Shown in pieces: positions 13,973-27,357 of a DNA stretch of 64,000 nt. The stretch is from assembly GCA_009869945.1 (NCBI GenBank), contig WIXG01000001.1, positions 434,001 to 498,000 of the forward strand. Reading direction: 5' to 3'. The stretch's first letter is position 1. Each line of letters opens with the position of its first letter. The position numbers were made by a program, and so were the translations under genes. Source of the DNA: Mesaphorura yosii (Eukaryota; Arthropoda; Collembola; Poduromorpha; Tullbergiidae). The notes beneath the pieces were generated by a model, which worked only from the letters and a program-made list of their open reading frames with translations, was not told the DNA's origin and made no database searches.

Positions 13973-16900
13973 AGCTACTTAACAATTAACTTAGCGAGCG
14001 TGTAGTGAAGAACATTTTCATTGAGGAGGCCGTGCACTGCACATGCAACAATTCAATTATGGAAATTCGCTGCAGTGAAGAGTGAAAAGTGAACTGCCGA
14101 ACTGCATTTCATGAAAGTTCTCATGTCAGTTATTAAATGCTTGCCTGCATCGCTCGGCTTAGGCAGAAATAATAATGATAATGATGAGTTTCATAATTCC
14201 ATGAAGTTGTCGACCAGACCACCATCGTCATCTCAAACTCGTCATGCTCAACGCTCACAGCTTGTTAACTTGTCTCGCTCCGTACGTGAGTATCATGGCA
14301 TCAATTCATGTCATCTTGCACTACATTATCTGCCTGCCCTGCAGACCCGCATGCCTGGCTACCCTCGTTGCGTTGCGTGAACGGGATTCAATTCAGTTCC
14401 AGCATCTGTCGACTTTCTCCAACTCCAACTTGAACTTCCAACTTCTGAATGAATTACACTGCGTTTACGTACTACTATTTTGGCCAGCTTGTTTTGTTAT
14501 GTCAAGCACGCACAAAACCCACAAACTGGCATGGCATGCAGGCAGGCAGGTCTTGCCATCATCATCATTTTCTTGTCATGTCTCATGTCTGACTGGATTG
14601 GGCTCAAAGAGATCGCATCAACGGTGATTTGGCTGCGGTTATTGCTACGAAATAAGATCAGTAGCTTTTTCGCTGATAGATTTTTACTGGACTAAAATCC
14701 GATGCAAATTTCAAGAAAGATACTCCATAAGCGTTGAGCACTTTCTCGGGCACCACAAGCATGCGCATGAGATAGTTAAAACATTGCAAGCTCGTCACAT
14801 CATTAGTCAGGTTTCCGCTCCTTATCATCATCACTTGTTAGTGTTTAGATGTGAACTCTTGAAATTAAATAATAAATGTGTTCGGAGCGTGTAAGTTGTA
14901 AGATCCTATATTTACAAACATTTGATTATTTAGTCTCGACACCCGCTACAAAATGGAAACAAAGTTTCTTCTCGTCCTGGTTCGGTCTGGCAGACTCATT
15001 TAAAAATAAAAGCTTTCGTGCAAGAAAAATCAGTGAGTATCACGTAAAAAAGTAGTAAATCAAAGGCAAATGTCGAAGCGAAGAGGCGAGGAGGCACGTT
15101 GTCGAAGTCGAAGAGTAGAGAAGGATTATTAAATCTTCTCACCAGTTACAATCAGCTCAGAAGAGAAGACGGAGGATTCCGGATTCAGGACGAGGATGGG
15201 AAAAGCCAAGAGCCAAATCGTAAGCATTTGTACAGACAACGAATCTATCATCCTTCCTTCTGTCTTTGCAGTTTGCACTGATGAGGAAGATTTTTCAAGT
15301 GATGAAATCCCGTGTCTGTCTCTGTTTGCCGAACTTCGGAGCACGTGTTGCATGTTTTCACACGCACATAAGTTTAATCCCTTTTTCAGACTACTTTTTA
15401 AACTAATGCCATCAAAAATTAGTCGCATTAATGTAAATGGGCCGTCAGACTTTGCTCGAGGTTAATTCTGAGTGTGAAAGTTCTTAATAATCACCGAGCG
15501 TCGACTTTTTCAGGTTAAAACTGCAAACTGGCTGATTTCGGCTTTGCCCGCCTCGCAAATCTGGAATAATCGCTACTCTCTCATCGACATCGAAAAATGA
15601 AAAGCCTAAATTAAGCACTTTAACTCAATGCTGTAGTCCGACTCATGCGTTCCGTATCTGCAGAAAACGGATAAAAAGCCAAGCGTAGCGTGGCTGTGGC
15701 AAGTGGCTGTGCCCAGGCTGTAAATCAAATTCACATGCAAGATCACGAAGAACTTTTCTTCCATATTCATCCGCACTGCACGTTATAAATGACTTGAACG
15801 AGTTGCGACTTAGAGTTTTTGGTAAAAAAAATTCTTTGATGTTCTCGTTCTTGTGCTGTGCTGTTATTGATGATGATGAAGATAATATTTCTCAAATAAA
15901 TGATGATTACACTTAATGACATTTGGGAGACTGAGACTCGACTATTGAACTTGAAAGCATTCATACCGAATTATTTACCCATAAACTCGACTCGACTTGA
16001 ACTGGATTTTGAGCCAGTTTGGGCCTGAGCGCAGGGATTATGGCCTGAATAAGAATTCCGGTCATAAAGTCAAACTCATTAGCGTTGTGCTTCACTCGCT
16101 TTACATATTTAAATTCGTTCAACTTGCAGCACGAGTCTCAAGATCCAAGACCACAAAGCGGGTACTTGAGATTTTGTTACATATTATGAGGTACGAGACG
16201 ACGCGAGAACGAGCCGTAAAACGAAAACCAAACAAACCTGCCAATTTAAACGATGATGTTTTTGTCGTTAATGGTTTGTTCCAAATTTTTACAAGCGAGC
16301 ATAAAAATTACTCGCGTGTATTTGTTCTTGTTCCTGCGGCCGAAGTCATTTCGTGGTGGACCTCAACCCACATTGCTCATGTCCGTCCAGAGTAAATTGC
16401 TCTCGTTTGAGATTGTGCAAGCGTGTACAAGACTGAGAGCCGAGACAAGTTTAAAAAAAGGCAAGACAAAGAACGAACCAAATTTTTACGGCGAGGATCC
16501 GCCCCGACATTTGTAAAGCCAGCTTGAAAGTTAGAGTCAAGAGTTCATTACAACAGCTCAAGCTGTTATTTGAGCGTACTAAAAAGGAAATAAAATTTTT
16601 ATTTGCATTGCAGGCGCTTCAGGACATACTTGAGTGCTTAATTTTGTGTGTTTTCGAATAATCAAGACATTAGCTCGCAGCCAGGTTGCAGGTTCTTGAA
16701 AACGCATTTCGCGGTTAATAATTCTCGTATCTGCTGTCCGATCGAGCAGCCCCGACATAAATGTGGCATGCGGCACGTCACGTAATTCGTAACAATTCAT
16801 TACAACCGCGGTTTTGAGGAGTCAAACGTCGAAGAAATAACGTTATTGACATGTAATACTTTAATTACACCCAATCGCAGCTGTACTTGAATGCTTTTTA

Positions 16901-17882
16901 ATAATAATGGGAAAGTTGTAATTGAAAAATGCAACAGCCACGACTGGGAGGATCTTAGGCCAGTTTTCAAGCGACGGAGAACGAATAACGAGCAAGTAAA
17001 TGGACGTTTCCGGTGTAAAATCCATTTTGAACTGGTGGAGGTACAGGTAAATTCATAACAACTCTAGGGCTTCCATTTTGAACAATTTACATGGGAAGGA
17101 GCGGAGCGACAGCGTTTCCTGTCGAGTGCCTACTTCTTGTTGGACTACCAGCAGCCTGTGACTTGACTTACTTTTACAGTCAAGACATTACTTTTGCGTT
17201 TATCATTAAGAGGACAATCTTTGGATGATTTAAACATGATGCTGAAATTTTGATTAGCAAGATTGCCCAACATATTTTTCTGTGTTACAAATGCACAAGG
17301 GCGCACTCCAATCAATCCAAGCGCCAATAAAAGGGAAGAAAAATAGTCGCTCTGCCTAGTGCAATTGCTGAATTTCAGCTTCCTCTTCAATCAGACGTTG
17401 GCCACTTTGGCGTGCGTGAAAATATGATAACTAGACCACCAAGAACAATAAAGACGAGCCAGAGGAAAAGTGGAAAATCATTCAAGACCAATTATTGTGT
17501 TTCTCGAGTCTTGGCCTTGTCTGAGGCCTGGGTTCTCAGTTCCAGTTCTCATCTCGTTTTGGACGAGTAAAACAATGGAATCATAATGAAGGAATCGTTA
17601 CGTGAAATGTGAAGGGTTCGGGTTCAAGTTATTCAATTCAAGAGACGGCCGGACCAACAGACGCGATGATGACGTGATGACTGAATACCTTGAAATTACC
17701 TTTTATTAGAAAAACATACAAACCATGTCCAACAATGCGATGGAGTACAGGAAAAGTCAATAATAACAAGTCATAATTGTGGAGGACGTGCAACCTGAAA
17801 CGTGGCACGGCAATGCGGGTCTTGTCTCGAAACAATTCTGGAGGGCTGCACTGCACTAGAATGATGGAATGGCTTGTTAAAT

Positions 17883-17898
17883 GTCGAGTCGACTCGAC
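17883..17898. repeat. 16-bp perfect palindrome
   Basis: GTCGAGTCGACTCGAC equals its own reverse complement and lies in non-coding DNA. It could be a symmetric protein-binding site or chance. Confidence 0.85.
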
Positions 17899-20800
17899 TG
17901 CAGACAGCATCTTGTTATTATTATTATTTTCATTATACGTTACAGATAATCATGATGATGAGATCGAGATATACAAATACAAAATCTTGCTCTGGCTCTT
18001 GCTGGTGAGGCAGTTTACAATCTCATTGCTCTGTTGTCTTTTAATGGTGATTCCACAATCCTATCTCGCAGTTCTCCACTTGCCTTCCAGGACGGATACC
18101 GTACAGAGTCAATCCTTTTTTTAAGCACTTTGTCGAACTGCAATGCATACGAAACCAACTGTACAAAACGGAAAAAATCTTTACATTTGAGTGCGATTTA
18201 AGTTCAGATTCAGAACATTTCAAAAGGCATGTGGGTTAACATGTGTTCCATATATTAGATTTCTAGCTCTAGAGTCTTGCTTTCTAGGTTATCCGATTGA
18301 AGCAATTAGAGTTGATTTTATGTAATAAAGCGAAATCTGAACTCTCAAACTATGCATGAGGTTATAATTACAAGACGCAATGTGTGTCAGATGCAGTATT
18401 AAGAAGTATTGCAGTAGTTAGCAGAAGACTGAAAGGAAAAGGTGTTTTCCACTGCGTGCATACAAAGAAGAGTGACAAGATTACTCCAAGATTGCATTAT
18501 TTCAATCGTGGGCAGTGGAAGCGACAGAGGCAGTGCTGCTTAGTCAGTATTAACAGTCAGCTTTAACTTACACGTTCGTATTCACAACCCTTTCGTCGTT
18601 GCTCATCGAAAAGAAAGGAATCTGAATAGACAGGCTCGGCTTGGCTGCGACTGGGACAAGCATCAGAAACAGAAGTGGAGATCAAAGATAAAATGCGTGC
18701 ATTGCGTTGGGCAAGATGAATTTTTTTTGTACCATCTTCATCTCCACCTGAAATTAAAAAGGTACACGGCCAGCCATTTCGATATCACGTCACAATCAAA
18801 CTTTAACTCAGGTAACACAAATAAGATCTACATTCACTTCATTCATTGCAACGGAAGGCATATAAAAATATTGACAAGCATTCATTATTCTTCTGCTAGG
18901 CGATGGCGATGGCGTAAAAAGCAGTTCACGTGGAAGAAGTCGACTGAAAGAAAGGAATTCTTTTGAATATTTTCAGAAGCGTTTAAGAATAATAAGAATG
19001 TTATTAAAAGGGGTTGCCTTCAACTTTTATGAAATATTTTCTTGTAATCTTGTTTTGATGAGTGCGAGCATGCATTCTTTGCATTGCGGATGAACGTTTG
19101 CTGTATCTTCAATTAAATATAAGGAATTCTTGCAAGATGAAGAAATCATGCGTGGTGAGCACGAGCATTTACAATTGTGCATCTGAATTGGTACAAAATG
19201 TTCAACAATGCAAATGGCCATGGAATTCGTTTTCTGTGGACTTTCTATTAGTGTAGTGACTCAGAAAGAACCCGTGAATCGCTGAAATAAACCACATTCA
19301 TTAAAACCTGCCATTTATCACTTTAGCTCTCAGTCTGAATGAAAGAAACTAAAAAAGTAACTGAATACTGAAACCTTTTAATTCATTGCATGCAAAAATG
19401 TCAACACTAAATCCAAAACTATTCAACTCATGCAGTGAAAGAATACCTTAACTGACAAAGGTATGCATTTGTCTATTATTTGCCAGATTCTGAATCATTT
19501 TAAGTGCAAAAAGTGGTTGTTATTCAGAAAAAAGTTGTGAAACCGCATATTTTGTCTGAAGCGTGTTAAATTCGTGCATAATTGAATTAGATTAGTCAAT
19601 AGATTAGCACCTTTAGTGCCAAGGTTAATCCGGAATTTTGAGGAGCCAGTTTATGTCGTTGAAGTTTATACCGCAGCATCCTTCCGAAGGATGAGTCATG
19701 GTAGGCATGCACCAGCGCGCCGTCCAAATGACATTAATAACTCACCTGAGTGGCAGGTACCCCGAAACGGCAGCATTTAAAGCTTCAAACCTGCCAGAAT
19801 GGGTAAACAGCTTTTGCAAAACGAATTATGTGCAAATTTAAGGATTATTGTGGTAGTCGCACTTTTTCGTGTAATGACCGGCAAAGTGCTTGCATGAGTC
19901 ATAATTTTTTTTATCAAAGCAGGGGGAACAGACTTCAGTTCTGAGTCCAAGAAATTGGAATTGGACAAGGCAGAAGAAGAAGAAAAGACTCGCAAATCTC
20001 CAAATAAATGGAATTCCTCAACCTCAATCTCAGCCCGGCCTAATCCAAGTTCCTCCACTCCTAAATTGAGACAGCTTAATCCCAATGCTAGCGCTTACTC
20101 GTTCGTAAAAGGTTAATATACAGCAGTCAGGCAGGCCGCGTTCTCCACTTGACAGGACTTCATTATTATTGCGCACGTACTCTTTACTTTACTCACACGA
20201 CACAAAAGATATGAAAATGTGATCCGAGAAAAGGAAATTGAATATAGCGACCACGTTATTGCCTGATGCAGTGCAGAGTATCATCTTTATTATGGTGCCA
20301 TGCTGTATCGTGTGCGCTATGGAATGCGGTTATCATTACCGTAACGCGCACTGGAACCACAACCAAGACTAGACTTCACTGCAATAGAGAGGAAGAAAAA
20401 TATTTTGTGAATAATAAATCTTTGTGACAAATTGAAATGGATAGAGCGCTGGAGTAAAGTAAACGAGCCAGCATGTGATCTTGCGCTACGCTTACCGTGC
20501 CCGTCCCGTGCTGTGGGTTGTGGATGTGGTCTCCTTATCATAATAATAATATAAACACAGACACGGGACAGGGTTTAATGCAGTACAAACGACAAGGTAT
20601 GCTGTGCATGAGGCCAAGTGGAGAAATACGTCTGATAAATAAAAATGCCATATTAATATTCGTACCATCATCTTTTTCTCCAAGATCTAAATCTCTGCTT
20701 CGCTTTGCTCTGCGAGTCGCTTCGTCGTCGTGTGGTTTATGTCGCAAGTCGCAGACATTATGACAATTCGTAAGCATCGCCCGCCTCAGGACTGAGCTTG

Positions 20801-23800
20801 GGTTTGGCAAATCCTGCCTGCAGATCCATATTAATATTTCGAGTCTTCGTTTTTTGGAAAATGAATGAACGCGGTGGTACCGGGCCAAAGTTTGGTTGCG
20901 ACAATGATGTTCTTGTCTCCTGCATGCATTATTTTAGATGCGAGTTCAGATAAAGCGTACAAAGATGAAATTAAAAAAGGATATTCACTAAATTATATGC
21001 GCGACCGACCACCTTGGCTTGTCTTTTGTCTTTTTATTGCCTGGACACAGCTTGCAAGCAAGGCAAAGTCAGCGTCAGTAGAACACACCTTTCTGAATGT
21101 TTGGGTGTTGGCCATTGTGACTGGTGTTGGCACTGGTCTGACTCGTCATACGAATCTAGTAGAATCTCGTCCTGAGTTGTAATCCAATAAAAATTCTACG
21201 TTGTCAATTTATAATTATGAATACGACGCTTATCTTAATTTTCCCATGTCCAAATCACAAACATCACGAGTCTGACAGGTAATTTAGGCTGGGTCGATTC
21301 CATCCCGAATTAATGAACGAAACGTGAAATGAAGCCATTGTCATTTTGTCATTGCGATGTAATTGAATGAGAAGTGCAATGAGTCGAGAGCAACCGCAAG
21401 AAAGTGGTTCCAGATTCCTGTTCCAGACGACGACTGATCCAAGAGTCTTCTTCAGCTGAGAGTTTTTACACTCAAAGGCGTCAACGCAGTGGAATGTAGT
21501 TTTTGGAACTCGAAAAAGCCCCAGTGTCTTGTCTTGTCCCATTAAAACACAGTCAAAGGGCAAACAAGGCAAGGCGAGAAGACCAACGCAATATTCTGTC
21601 ATTCATGAACGAGAACGAGATTCTTTCTTTCAATGCTTCATTGCGTATTGCTTGTGCCTGTGAAAATATGGATTGTCATCATCATCAAATTTTCAGTCGC
21701 TAGACTCGCCTTCGTATTTCATTTTAATAATAAATCTCGATTCTCTTGCGGTTGAGCTGTGTCTGCACTTCAACGTCTTCAGCCTCCGCCATCGTCTGAT
21801 GATGGCGAGTCGAGTCATCATCATCAACCAGCCCAAGTGACACTTTTGACAATACCATTTGACAGTGACAGGCACGCTCTATAATTACGAAATTACGATC
21901 ACTTTGTCTTTGGTTTAAATATTCGGGTTCTGGAGATGCATAAACGAGGGCAAGTTTTCTGTTATGCGATTCGGGTGATTCTAATTCTAATTCTTACACT
22001 TGCGAACCTGCAAACCGAGAGTCCGTTGACTTGTTATAAGTCAACTAGACTAGTCAAATATTCCAGGTGGAGCGTTTGAACTTCATTTGATTGATCTGCT
22101 GGCATATGGCAGTTAACTTTTGCTTAAACGTTGCTCCTTGCGTCGTAACGTATGCTATATGATCATCAGTGTAACCAAACGAGCTCCATTTTGTCCGGAG
22201 TCCGCTGGACTCGGCAGTCAATCGCTTCGAGACTTGGACTTTTCTGTTCTTTTCACCGCGTTCGCTGTCATCTTCATAAGGATTTGCTCCACGTGTTGTT
22301 CTGCTGACTGACTGATTGAATTCGCGATATGAAAATTTATCCAATGAAAGATAATGCTATTAAGGATGATTTACAAATACACGTCAGAGTCAAAGTCAGA
22401 ACTCCAGACTCTGGAAGCTCGGCTCACTTCGCATTGAGTACAGACAAATGCCGACTTCAAATTGATATTTGAAAAAGAAAGACGAAGACGGAGGAGAAGC
22501 ACTTTAATGCAATTTTGACTTTGACAGCGTCAGCCCTTAAGGCTAAATGAGGACTTGTACATAATTGATTCTTCAAGTGCTCGAGCTTCTGATTCTGTAG
22601 TCTTGCGGTGGCCGGTTGTGTTTCGTTAATGGATTCAACCGACTCAGTGAATACGAACAGAGCAAGAAATTCTCCTCTGCTGTCGCTGTACACAAAAGCG
22701 CATGTTGAATTGAAGACGGATAGCTTGTCTCAATTTTTAAATCGGAATATTTAAATGTCATTTAGCCATAGAGCCTTCAGGGACTTTGCCTGTCGTCCAC
22801 TTTATAGTACTGGCTGAGTTCTGATCATTCCATGTCTAATTATAACTCCGGCAGGCTGCCGCTGGGTTGGTTGACCATTTAAGGCTGAAGGTAAAACTGA
22901 AGAAGCAAGCAGAGTCAACCAGAATGTTGCCCATCATGGTGAAAAACAATGTCCACAAGAAAACTACGCGCCCGGGAGTCTGGAGCTCCTTCCGCTATTA
23001 TGACATTAATGGCAATGGCCCACAGTTTACATCTCAAAACGAGGAAACACAATAAACGGAGCTAAGAATTCGGACTGGTACTTGTAAGCATGTGCTGCTT
23101 TAACTTGAGTCTGGAGTCTTGCTCTTGAAGTGGATTCTCTTCTCGTACGAACACTCATTTCCTAATGTTTCATGTTTCATATTTGTCGCAACATTCTCAC
23201 CAGTGGGTAATTTGTGTGACCCTGCTGACTTGACTCCAGCTCCACAACCCAACCTAAATCCAAGCCAAGGGATAATCTTGCAAGTTTTCATCGTTTCGAG
23301 GACCACGACCACGGGATATTACATTTTTCTTTTTTAACTCAAAAATCTTACCAAAACGTACTAAACTCAATGCGACGGAGACTAATAAAAAAGCACACTG
23401 GAGCTCGGCTCTGTAGCCAGCATAATTGCTCTGGCTCTTTCTCCCTTCACGTCGCACTCCAGGAACCCTCAAACAATGTCGCAATTAAATCTGTTCTGGT
23501 AATATATGGAAGATTGACAAAACAGATAAATAAAAACACAAATCGTTATCACGATCACAGCACACAAAACAACGTGTAATCATTGTAGATGATCAGAAAG
23601 GGAACCACGGGCTCAATTTATTGGACTCGTTCGCTCGCCGGTATCATGCGTACATTGTTGGAATTCTCTTCAGGCAGTCCAAAACTATTTTTATCGTCTT
23701 GGGTCCGTGAAAGCGGACAGCGGACACGTACAAGAAAGAAGCTGACAGGAGACACAGCGAGAGCCAACCAAGCCCGGGACCGTAGAATGACAATACCAGA

Positions 23801-24628
23801 GATTTGTCTATTTTTACGATCTTTTGTTTTATTTTTTAAAATGTTGTAAAATAGGAATTCTTCCTTGTTCTAGTTGCTCATTTGCTTCCATAAATGGAAT
23901 GAATTTATTGCATGCACATAAATATGGCTGTGACTGTACCCGACAAAGACTATAAACTGGTTGGGTTGCGATTGCTATTTTGGAACACTCTTCGCTGGTA
24001 CCAGAAAAGACAAAAGGCATTGTGGCATCTTCAAGTCAAGATGAGCAAATTAAATGTTCGAACCAACGCAGGAATTCTGACGCAAAGAATAAAAAATTGT
24101 CCTGTAGAATGAAATGAACGCAATTAAAGACGCTAAATCTGGGCCGGGTGTTTCAAGGGTAAACGCTTAAAAGGCACTGAACTAAATTTACACTCCATAA
24201 TTTAACCTAGACAGGACTTCTCAATGGACAGTAGATCTTTAAATGAGAAGAACGAGAATAAATTAACCAATTACACTACGAAAACAAGCCCGTGGTATTT
24301 AAGAATGCGTGCAGACCAGATTTTATTAAACGTGGCGATGATTGTATCGCATTCAAATTTATGAGAGGGAGACGCTTCTTGTCTCGTATTTTACGCCAGA
24401 ACAAGGTAACGAGAACGAGGTTGTGAACTCGGACTCAAAATAGACAGAGTTTTATTACGTTTAGCGGAACATGCTCACAGGACAGGACAGCATTATTTTC
24501 TTGATTCTGCATTCAGTGCATTGCATGGTTGATCAGATCATGACTCGTTCTTGTTCTTCTTATTCTTTCAAATTACCTTCATGTTCCTCCTAATAGACAA
24601 GCTGATTAGATCGTTATTTGTCACCAAC

Positions 24629-24686
24629 TCCAAGTTCACGCTCTTGCCTTTTCAGGGTACTGAAAAAGCAAGAGCGTGAACTTGGA
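24629..24686. repeat. 27-bp near-perfect inverted repeat with 4-base loop
   Basis: The left arm (24629-24655) and right arm (24660-24686) are reverse complements at 26 of 27 positions, with the loop GGTA between them; the single difference would still pair as a G-U wobble in RNA. The arm core CAAGTTCACGCTCTTG is clear on both sides. Such a structure is far beyond chance for this length. It could be a fold-back repeat, a template-switch scar or a transcribed hairpin. Confidence 0.9.
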
Positions 24687-24744
24687 TACCGAAAAGGACA
24701 AGACTATTGAACATCAAGCCAACACGAACCAGATTTATTTAAAG

Positions 24745-25035
24745 TTACATTGTCTCAAATAATGAATACGCCCTTCGTGTTCTGGGACTAAACTGAACGT
24801 CTTGCGGGTGCACATTGACATCAACGTAGTGTGACAGGATTTGAGTGGGTACGGGCACCTCGATCATCGGTACATTGCGAGCGTGCCGGTTCACCTCGCT
24901 TACACTGGAGGCTCCAGAATCCACACTGAATACGATTACTGAATTGTTCTGATTAAGCAATTGGGGTTTGGCAATTTGGCATGCTAGGTGAGAGGCGAGA
25001 TGAAAGCGACATATGGCATACGATCGAACACCCAT
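24745..25035 (-). pseudogene. Open frame with a MutL-like VDVNVHP motif
   Basis: A 96-codon minus-strand frame containing HYVDVNVHPQDVQF near its C-terminal end. VDVNVHP is the signature heptad of MutL homologues (MLH1/PMS family), where it is followed by basic residues and a V-x-F. The flanking residues do not resemble MutL otherwise, no ATPase motifs are near, and no splice partner was found. An AATAAA on the same strand lies just after the stop. It is either a decayed MutL fragment or a coincidence; I cannot decide. Confidence 0.15.
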
Positions 25036-27357
25036 TCAATGAAGCAGTAATATTATAAAATAGATGAGAAAAGGGCAACGGGACTTCTACTCAACGCTTA
25101 ACAACAGCACACCGCCACCCAAAGTTGCCAATAATTGGTCTGGTGTAATGCTCCGCGTGTAGCGCAGAAAATAAGTAAATTCAATTGGCATTGTATGAAG
25201 TACGAGATGCCAAAGCGAAATATCGAACTGCTCCAGCGCCAGCGTACAGCCTCCCTCCCAAATTGCCCGAATTTTAATTTCAATTTCACACTAGGCAATT
25301 GTTGTACTCAAGCTTCAAGCAATAAGACAAAAATCACAGCACTGAGAATAGATTTAAGTGCATTTAAGAAAATGGCATTTTGGGATCGCATAGCAGTAAA
25401 AGTACGGCAATACAATTTACAATAAACAATATGCACTTTTATGAGTTGTTGCTGCCCTATTTTGAATGGGACAATGACTGATACTGGAGATAACAGCACA
25501 AGCTCGAGCATTTGACAGAGCACTGGGCACGAGGTTCGACAGGGCACAATCCAATCGGTCGGTCTTGTCTTGTACAGCTTTCAGCGTCGTGTCGCCTCGT
25601 CTTTGTCAGAATGTGGGTGCAATAATCGTAAATATTGTTATAAATATGGTCAGCAGCCTGTCATAAATATAGAACAATGAAAACATCGCGATTCATGACT
25701 GTATTGTAAAGTAATCCAACAACAGTTATTGGCTTGGCCGCTCGTAGGACTCGGACCATGCCATAAATCCTCTAAGCTGGATTGGAAACAACAATGTAAT
25801 TCGCACTTGCCTGTCCCATCAGCAGTAAACTCGAGCAAACCGAGAACGAGTGGCAAAGTCGGAAGGAAAGGTCAGGTTTTTAGTGCGTGTAATAAAATAG
25901 TCTAATCCAATATCCAATGCATAAATAGTTTGCAGATGCGTACGGCACAAGCACACATCCTCAGTCTTGCCGGCACAGTAGCGGCTTCTTGAAAGGAACG
26001 GGAAGTCAAAGGGTTATAGATAAGAATTTTTTAAACCAAAGTGCTAAATAGCTGAGCAAGATTAGTTAGCATCGCTGCAATCTGGACGGACAGCGCTTGG
26101 ATTGAGAATGGGCTCAGAAAGCAACGCATAAAATCGATAGAAGTAATGCTACGAAGGCAAACATATGGACACCTATTTTCCAGATAAGTTGGTGGATGCG
26201 GTTATACTCGTGTGTTCGCGGGACTGGATTTTAACGATTAACAATCTAATCTTAAATTAATAGGATAATGGATGTGTCAATCTTCTTACGTTGTCTGCAT
26301 GCCTCGGCTTCTTTGTCTTTGCACTCATCCGGTCGAATACACTTTGTCTATAAAGCATAATGCACTTAATTCAGGTGCAACCTCAAAAATTCCCTTCGGT
26401 AAATGTGCCCATTGTTTAAGACCTTTTTCGTTCGCTTCATTGAAATTGTTCAATCAAGAGTGAGAATTAAGCGCATCGTGTACAGCTTTTATGTTGTTAA
26501 TGGGTCGGGCAGTCGGTCCGTCGAGCCTTTGACGATCCTCATCCGACGGGAATTTACATGTCGCGTTCTAATGAATAAATGTACGGATCGCTCATGTTGC
26601 ACTTTAACTATTCCAGCGCACTTGTTATTTTAATAGCCGAACGTATTACCCGTAATTGTAGGCTACGCAAAACGGATTTGCACCGTCGCGTCAGATCGTA
26701 AAGTCAAGCCGCCTGTAAAAAATTACGCATCGAATGGACTGAATCAGCAAAACACAACAGCAGCCAACCAATTGCAGTTTCACAATGGCAAATTTATGGT
26801 TTCATGCCATAACTCCAGAAGCCATAAAGCACAAAGTGCAGACAACCCTTACGTCTTAAAGGATCTGGACAATACTCCTTGAACTTCTTTGGCTGTGGTA
26901 CCATAAAACAGCTGGTCTGCTCTTACGCATTGTTCACTTTTATGAGTTTTAACACCTCAGGAATAAGATTCGGCTTATTTCATGAGAACGGCAGCACAAA
27001 TTGTACGAGTAAACTCAAATTTTATTGAAAGAAACAAGGTAAACCATGCTGTATTAAATCCTACACTATTCAAGAATGCTTAGCCTAACGATAGTAAAAA
27101 TAAATGTCTCACAAGTCAGTATGATTCAACATGATTTGAATACGATTGCTAAAAGAATAACAGTCTAACCTTCCAGTCTAACAGCGATAACTCCGACAAT
27201 ACAGCACACGATAATTAAAACACATGACCATCCTTAAATTAATTAATTTTTCACTAAATACACAGAATTTAAATCAGTCACATTATAAATGAACTTGTAT
27301 TGTCATTACAAAGTTACACTGAAAAAAGGATCAGAGATCGTCCTGCCATCTTGCCCT

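Larger units (their letters stand above)
13231..27357. other. Long gene-poor region between Toll and fizzy-related
   Basis: About 14 kb holding the Toll 3' UTR at its left end and the fizzy-related 3' UTR at its right end (a minus-strand AATAAA sits near 27021-27026). Open frames are short, overlap on opposite strands and match no family I recognise. Local structures are listed separately: a 16-bp palindrome (17883), a 27-bp hairpin (24629-24686) and a weak MutL-like frame (24745-25035). Short words such as GACTC and CGAGTC seem to recur, which is an impression and not a count. Confidence 0.6.

Noticed and set aside
24629..24686. The hairpin as a microRNA precursor
   Set aside because: A fully paired 27-bp stem with a 4-base loop is unlike typical animal precursors, which are longer and have bulges and bigger loops.
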